Source: an uncultured Bacteroidota bacterium
Lineage (GTDB): Bacteria; Bacteroidota; Bacteroidia; Chitinophagales; Chitinophagaceae
DNA length: 58,548 nt
Direction of reading: 5' to 3'
Assembly: GCA_946479615.1 (NCBI GenBank)
Contig: CAMLGR010000007.1
Coordinates: 1 to 58,548, forward strand
The notes below the pieces were generated by a model that did no database searches, had not been told where the DNA came from, and worked only from the letters and a program-made list of their open reading frames with translations. A program made the position numbers and the translations under genes. This document shows, piece by piece, positions 58,009 through 58,548 of the stretch (position 1 is its first letter; each line of letters starts with the position of its first letter).

Positions 58009-58548
58009 CTAAGAATTTCCAACTCTCGCTGGTCCTGTGACAGGCATAAACTTCTTGCTTTGCTCAATAGCATCCATCAACTGGGCCAGTATATCTTCTG
58101 TACGGCTCTCATAATCGATCACCAGCGGCGGTTTAAAACGCACCGTAAGCAAAGTTCCTGTCTTCCTGAATTTCAATCCCTGTTTATTAAACGCCCGCCA
58201 GAACCCATTGATCACAACGGGTATTACAACCGGTTTGGTTTGTTTGATGATCAGCGCCGTGCCTTTGCGACCCGGTGCAAAAGGTTTGGTAGTGCCCTGG
58301 GGAAAGGTGATCACCCAGTTCTTATTCAATGCCTGGATGATCTTTCTCGTATCAGAAGGATCCAATCCTTTGCGTTTATCAGTCGCATCGGCATTCCAGG
58401 TGCGCCGCACTGTCAATGCACCCGCCAGTGTAAATAACCGGCTGATCCAGCTTCCTTTCATTGTCTCCCCTGCTGCTACATAATTCACACGTGTAAAAGG
58501 ATTGAGTAAATAATAAGGAATACCGAGTTTATTTTTTTTGCCCCATTT
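58009..58548 (-). CDS. PlsC-like acyltransferase, 5' end beyond window
   Basis: The minus-strand frame is open to the last base, giving 179 residues of the C-terminal part. It begins GKKNKLGIPYYLLNPFTRVN; the catalytic H-x4-D box lies outside the window. The substrate motif, normally FPEGTR, reads WVITFPQGTTKPFAPG, with Gln for Glu and Thr for Arg. GTALIIKQTKPVVIPVVINGFW follows, as in 1-acylglycerol-3-phosphate acyltransferases. It probably transfers fatty acids to a lipid precursor at the membrane. It is upstream of the sigma gene by 94 bp, but is not obviously part of that locus. Confidence 0.75.
   Translation of the reverse strand, partial: KWGKKNKLGIPYYLLNPFTRVNYVAAGETMKGSWISRLFTLAGALTVRRTWNADATDKRKGLDPSDTRKIIQALNKNWVITFPQGTTKPFAPGRKGTALIIKQTKPVVIPVVINGFWRAFNKQGLKFRKTGTLLTVRFKPPLVIDYESRTEDILAQLMDAIEQSKKFMPVTGPARVGNS

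Overview
The window looks like chromosomal DNA of a Bacteroidota bacterium, most likely in or near the Chitinophagaceae. The evidence is a SusC/SusD pair with an ECF sigma/FecR regulator, a type IX secretion component (PorW/SprE-like) and a protein with a T9SS C-terminal sorting domain, Bacteroidota-type small families (DUF3276, KTSC, DUF6496, DUF4142), and promoters of the Bacteroidota form TTTG-N19-TAnnTTTG. No phage, plasmid, transposase or CRISPR genes are seen. The first and last genes run off the window.

Layout. 1-8 kb: PorW-like secretion lipoprotein, class A penicillin-binding protein, a small secreted protein, a REP-like palindrome cluster, a DUF3276 nucleic-acid-binding protein and an ABC exporter. 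8-19 kb: a GT-C type membrane glycosyltransferase, phosphoenolpyruvate synthase, a DUF1345 membrane protein, a decayed stretch, then a Gfo/Idh/MocA oxidoreductase and two cytoplasmic GH13 alpha-amylases, probably for internal alpha-glucan turnover. 19-31 kb: maintenance and stress genes, namely NUDIX, LigD (NHEJ ligase, no Ku gene in view), DUF421, pyrophosphatase, a FAD/Rieske oxidoreductase, a histone-H1-like basic protein, KTSC, a beta-propeller T9SS cargo protein and a YihY/BrkB protein. 31-42 kb: a multi-PAS histidine kinase, a DUF3943 outer-membrane protein, a low-affinity iron permease family protein, and a metal-uptake locus (small Cys protein, TonB receptor, PepSY protein). 41-47 kb: oxidative-stress genes (DUF892 ferritin-like, CinA-like, large catalase with DJ-1-like tail, BON lipoprotein), an internally duplicated membrane protein, a five-unit palindrome array and tRNA-Ser(UGA). 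47-58 kb: a complete alpha-glucan utilisation locus on the minus strand (ECF sigma, FecR, SusC, SusD, two secreted GH13 proteins), then an acyltransferase fragment.

Two observations stand out. First, the two adjacent secreted GH13 paralogues of the utilisation locus are not equivalent. The one next to susD has Gln in place of the acid/base Glu and Gly in place of the third catalytic Asp, so it is predicted to be a non-hydrolytic alpha-glucan-binding pseudoenzyme, in the gene position where SusE/SusF binding proteins usually sit. Second, the intergenic DNA holds several dispersed repeat families. One is an 89-bp element in three copies, each carrying the same intact promoter (TTTG-N19-TATCTTTG) and bounded by short inverted TTAGGTGT ends: a candidate mobile promoter. 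One copy stands directly before a gene. The other two point into the 3' ends of convergent genes. Other families are a 28-bp REP-like palindrome (ten copies in two clusters), an ACGGAT-rich inverted repeat (four loci), AGGTGTTA-rich inverted repeats, and single long inverted repeats near gene ends.

Family assignments come from recognising motifs and overall sequence. No database search was run.
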